From Owenia fusiformis (Eukaryota; Annelida; Polychaeta; Sabellida; Oweniidae), in assembly GCA_903813345.2 (NCBI GenBank), contig CAIIXF020000011.1, positions 31,114,166-31,178,165 of the forward strand: a stretch of 64,000 nucleotides of DNA, given 5' to 3'. This document shows, piece after piece, positions 60,855 to 64,000 of the stretch. The notes beneath the pieces were generated by a model that was given only the letters and a program-made list of their open reading frames with translations, was not told where the DNA came from and searched no databases. Numbering within the stretch: the first letter of the stretch is position 1; the number at the start of each line of letters is the position of its first letter. A program made the translations under genes and the position numbers.

Positions 60855-61514
60855 TCAAAGTTCAAAGGAAAAGCCTAGGGGCTCTGGAGACCCGATGGAC
60901 CAGGCCTTGTCCTGACCTGATCCATCCCCTTGATCGGCTTCCTTGCTGTTCAGACATTCCTGCACCCAATTCAATAGGTCGGAGTCCAACCCAGACCACA
61001 GGGGATCCTTCTCACTGGAGTCCCCTGACCGGCTAGTTGATGTAGTTGCAGAGGTTGAGGGTCCAGTAGCAGTTGAAGAGGTTGAGGGTCCAGTAGCAGT
61101 TGTAGAGGTTGAGGGTCCAGTTGCAGTTGTAGAGGTTGAGGGTCCAGTTGCAGTTGTAGAGGTTGAGGGTCCAGTTGCAGTTGTTGAGATAGTAATGGCA
61201 CGCAGCACCCTCTTGGGCATTTTACTCGGTGGCTCCGCCTCTCTGTTGGGGGATAACGCATGCTGCCTTAAGCGATGCAGGCGGAGTTGCTCTATCTCAT
61301 TTGGGCAGAAGCGGGCTTCACAACCCCACACTCCACAAGACTCTGTGGCTCGGTGGGCACATGCTATATGCACCTGTAGCTCCTCTTGAGTCACAAAGGC
61401 TCTCCAACAGAAGAATGCCCTATCCCTATTCCATCCGGCTGGAGGTGGGATCTGTTCTTTGCAGTCCTGGAAGAAAACAAAGACATTTACTGGCGTCCTT
61501 GCCCTTCTCTCCAC
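60855..61514 (-). CDS. Accessory 3' ORF of the Gypsy element, C2H2-finger-like, with a TATGPSTST repeat
   Basis: An uninterrupted 219-codon frame between the end of pol (61638) and the polypurine tract, in the same strand as pol. Residues 25-75 hold two finger-like patterns: FFCWRAFVTQEELQVH...H, and CGVWGCEARF followed by LRLHRLRQH with H-x4-H. Then comes a basic PSKMPKRVLRA stretch, five repeats of a 9-residue TATGPSTST-type unit (27-bp minisatellite, 61045-61190), and an acidic C-terminus (DLLNWVQECLNSKEADQGDG). Position corresponds to the extra 3' ORF some Gypsy elements carry, but it lacks a signal peptide or membrane segment, so it is not env-like. A nucleic-acid-binding accessory protein is inferred. 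It could also be a captured host fragment. Confidence 0.55.
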   Translation of the reverse strand: MERRARTPVNVFVFFQDCKEQIPPPAGWNRDRAFFCWRAFVTQEELQVHIACAHRATESCGVWGCEARFCPNEIEQLRLHRLRQHALSPNREAEPPSKMPKRVLRAITISTTATGPSTSTTATGPSTSTTATGPSTSTTATGPSTSSTATGPSTSATTSTSRSGDSSEKDPLWSGLDSDLLNWVQECLNSKEADQGDGSGQDKAWSIGSPEPLGFSFEL

Positions 61515-61637
61515 TCCTGGGCAAACTTTTTACCCCTGAGCGGCTCTAAAGGCACTATACAATGGTGGTTAATATGATCAATAATAATTATAAATATATA
61601 TCTAAATCATTCCGCCTGACTCTCCTCCAAAGTGGCC

Positions 61638-62661
61638 CTAATAAGTCTCATACTCGTCTAGCCACCCTGGTTTCCTGCGTTCCCTTCCCCTTTTTCCCGT
61701 AACCTGGACAGGTTCAACAACATCTGGCCCCGGAATTTCGACATTTCCAGTTGTTTCAAGTTCATTAGCAGATTTTTCTTTGACTTTTTGAACATACTTT
61801 TTTAGTCGGTCGTGGTGAATGACTCTCTTATCCTTTTCATTAATTTTGATGAGGTAACGGAGATCGTCTTACTTTTCCATCACCCGATACGGACCATGCC
61901 ATTTAAGCGCGAATTTTGATGTTTGACCCACTTTCACAGCCGGAATATGAACCCAAACTAGCGAATCTTTCTTGTACGCTTTCAGATTGGTTTTTAGATC
62001 ATAACCCCTCTTTTGCCTATCACTTGCCAATTGAATATTATTTCGGGCTGCCTCATGAATATTGAGCATCATGTCTTGCAATTGCTGACAATACTTGGTG
62101 TAATAATCATCATCCAACTTCCCTTGCTCAATCTCAGGAGGAGGCCCGAGTAAAAGATCAACAGAGGTCCTTACCTCTCTCCCGAACATCAAAAAATTGG
62201 GGCTATAACCGGTCGACGCATGGACTGTTATATGCTGTCACCACGAAAGGCAAACATTCATCCCAGTCCCGTTGGTCAGTAGCTACAATTTTGGATAACA
62301 TTGCCTCAACAGTGCGGTTCGACCTCTCTACCATACCGTCAGATTGGGGATGATAAGGTGTTGTCCTGGTCTTGCTCATCTTAAACATCTCACACAGTTC
62401 TTTAAATAATTTTGATTCGAATTGTCGACCTTGATCAGAGTGGATTTGCAAAGGAGACCCATACAAACAAATGAAATGTTTCAAAAAAGCCCAAGCCACA
62501 GTGCTAGCTTCTTGATTTGGAACAGGACCCAAGGCCAATATCTTGGTAAAATAATCTTCAATGGAAACCACATATCTATTCCCCAACAAGCTTTCTGGTA
62601 ATGGCCCCAGAATATCGATTGCCACCCTCTCTAAAGGAGCACCCACATTGTATTGCTTCAT
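61638..62661 (-). pseudogene. Gypsy pol remnant: integrase core and GPY/F module
   Basis: The integrase core has the catalytic series: AIDILGPLP (first Asp), HSDQGRQFES (second Asp) and GMVERSNRTVEAML (Glu), with TPYHPQSDG between. After a single-base frameshift near 62210-62220 coding continues (MMFGREVRTSVDLL) to the GPY/F module KWHGPYRVMEK. A TAA at 61871-61869 then interrupts a tail that would otherwise run to about 61638 (DLRYLIKI, VIHHDRLKKYV). The zinc-binding HHCC part and everything upstream are deleted at the LTR junction. Non-functional as it stands. Confidence 0.82.
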
Positions 62662-63070
62662 TGCAACGGAGAAACGGGGAATCCCCGAAATTCCTGTGAG
62701 GTATTTTTCTAAATTCCACTACAATTTCTGCAACCGAAGGCATTCTCAAGGCTTAAACACTGATTCACAAGATATAATTTATGAGGAACTTTACACCACA
62801 GAGCCAGGAACCCACTATCACTATCAGCTGATTACCGGAGTGAAGTTTCATGATCAAGGTCTGCATTCACTAAAGCCAGGCAAAACAACAACAAAACAAT
62901 TCACTACCCAGAAAAGTCCCCATTAACTCCCAATGCACTTAGATTATTCCACAAAATACAACAAACAATTTATACTTTCCAAAGCCACAGACCATTAAGG
63001 GATTTTAAAACCATACTGCATTTTCCCTATTTTGCCCTTTATGCTTTAATAGGTAGAGTGGGTCTCTACA
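62662..63070 (-). repeat. 5' LTR of the Gypsy element
   Basis: 409 bp. Its inner end abuts the integrase frame, and its outer end abuts the inverted end repeat at 63071. Confidence 0.88.
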
Positions 63071-63199
63071 ATAGCATTGTCACGGTTACTAGTATATCAG
63101 GCTATCACAATAACACTACCATGGTCATGGCAGGATCCTTGCGAAACTTAATAACACTTAATAACATGGTGACGGTTGTGCCAGGCATAAGTCTTGCAA
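63071..63199 (-). repeat. Right inverted end of the 9.4-kb structure
   Basis: Reverse complement of 53759-53885 with few mismatches: shared 'cgcaaggatcctgccatgacc', 'gcctggcacaaccgtcac'. Confidence 0.85.
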
Positions 63200-63205
63200 T
63201 GCAAC

Positions 63206-63775
63206 AGATAGGGTCTCAGGCATCATTGGTTATCTCTTGAAAAATTTGTGCTTGTGATTGATCACATGATCATATCATATCATTGTATTTGATTGGTCAT
63301 TGTATAGACTGACATAAACGGCAATCGCGTGCAAAGACCGAACTGAATGTGTTCGCTGTTTTTCGCCGTAGGCATTTTACAAAAAATGATTTTTAAAAAT
63401 ATCAAAAAAATGCGTGATTTGCGTGATATTTGATCATACACACTAAATTGATGTGTGATTTCTATTTTTCCAGCAAATGCGTGACAATCAAGCCTAATGC
63501 GTGAGGGTTGACAGGGCTGTATAAGACTCTTGTTATATACATTGTACAGTTGGGGACAAAAATAAATGACAGGTCGATTTTCGATCACCATTTCGTCTGA
63601 AAGTCCATAATTTCCAATATTGTCTAGATACATATCCCTTAAAATTTGTATATTTCACATTTTGTATAATCTCATCCACTAATGTATGGCCTCTTGAAAA
63701 TTCTCTTATTTTTAACATGGGAAATTCTCACTTCAGCAAATCCACCTGTCATTTATTTATGTCCCGAACTGTACA
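63206..63775. other. No supported gene
   Basis: Possibly the right half of the interrupted MITE. Open frames here have no recognisable content. Confidence 0.3.
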
Positions 63776-63779
63776 GTAG

Positions 63780-63915
63780 CTGTGCAAGTTCAAGTCACCT
63801 AGATGAGCTAATTAAGGCGAGAATCGGGAAATAAAACAGGTAACTTTTTTTTTTTTTACAATCCTGGCAAAATATAATGTCCAAGCAAGTTTCGAAAGAA
63901 ACGTAGACTCAAATC
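63780..63915. mobile_element. Right end of a MITE related to 53040-53542; partner left end at about 53633
   Basis: The segment 'gatgagctaatt..ggcgaga.tcgggaaataaaa' matches 53412-53455 directly. The terminal block 'aatcctgg.aaaat.taatgtccaag.aagttt' matches 53640-53690 inverted. This suggests one MITE interrupted by the 9.4-kb structure. Confidence 0.45.
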
Positions 63916-64000
63916 TGTGACTTTGGACACTTGGTACAATTGTATGATATCACTACGCATATGTACAAATAGCCCTACTTACTGTACTATATTACCACTT

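Larger units (their letters stand above)
60065..63070 (-). mobile_element. Internally deleted Ty3/Gypsy LTR retrotransposon
   Basis: Two 409-bp LTRs (60065-60473 and 62662-63070) differ at about three positions. Read on the minus strand they begin TGTAGAG and end GTTGCA (TG...CA). A polypurine tract (AAG followed by an 11-G run) lies just before the 3' LTR, at about 60478-60492. The 5' LTR joins directly to the integrase coding region, so primer-binding site, gag, protease, RT and RNase H are gone. Flanks show no matching target duplication. Confidence 0.85.
53759..63199. mobile_element. 9.4-kb structure with inverted ends, possible foldback-type element
   Basis: The left end from 53759 (TTGCAAGACTTATGCCTGGC) and the right end to 63199 are inverted copies over about 130 bp with few mismatches. 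They continue inward into CATGACCGTGG-type repeats. The space contains minisatellite arms, a 3.1-kb TIR element and a Gypsy element. No transposase is seen and no target duplication was found. Confidence 0.5.

Noticed and set aside
60943-61389. 148-codon plus-strand frame rich in VEGPVAV repeats
   Set aside because: Complement of the TATGPSTST-encoding 27-bp repeat in the Gypsy accessory ORF.

Overview
The window is nuclear DNA of an AT-rich invertebrate animal. It carries intron-rich genes with GT/AG splice sites, secreted chitin-binding and laminin-G proteins, small prohormone-like peptides, and a dense load of animal transposons (Tc1/mariner-like, Ty3/Gypsy, LINE, many MITEs). The chitin-binding plus laminin-G architecture recalls shell-matrix proteins of molluscs and other spiralians, so a marine spiralian is my best guess. 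This is inference; no sequence here fixes the phylum.

0-12.3 kb: two head-to-tail paralogous genes for large secreted proteins. Gene A enters from the left edge with only its last 8 coding exons. Gene B is complete (15 coding exons, 596 residues): signal peptide, CBM14/peritrophin-A chitin-binding domain, further Cys-rich segments, then a laminin-G (concanavalin-like) fold that appears to be split by a ~215-residue helical insert. Exon lengths and phases match exon by exon between A and B.

13.6-19 kb, 33.9 kb and 43.8 kb: four plus-strand genes for short secreted cysteine-rich peptides (70-93 residue precursors: signal peptide, short propeptide, basic cleavage site, 4-Cys mature peptide). 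Peptides 1, 2 and 4 share C-x2-C-x8-C-x4-6-C. Peptides 1/2 and 3/4 form two pairs of close paralogues. Function is unknown (neuropeptide, antimicrobial and venom-like are all possible). Peptide 4 is bracketed by two fragments of the same LINE.

17-32 kb and 35-46 kb: mostly transposon relics and MITEs. They include a nested stack at 22.9-25.6 kb, a second copy of the inner element at 26.4-27.5 kb, a reverse-transcriptase pseudogene at 31-31.8 kb, and a tandem segmental duplication at 38.2-41.2 kb with exon-like blocks.

48.4-52.9 kb (minus strand): a 10-exon gene for a 462-residue sphingosine/ceramide-kinase-like lipid kinase. Its last residues are encoded inside a MITE end.

53-64 kb: a layered repeat region. 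A 9.4-kb structure with inverted ends (53.76 and 63.20 kb) holds minisatellite arms, a 3.1-kb TIR element, and a deleted Ty3/Gypsy retrotransposon with near-identical 409-bp LTRs and an extra zinc-finger-like 3' ORF.

The genes do not form an obvious pathway. The common thread is secretion (matrix-like proteins and peptides) and local duplication.
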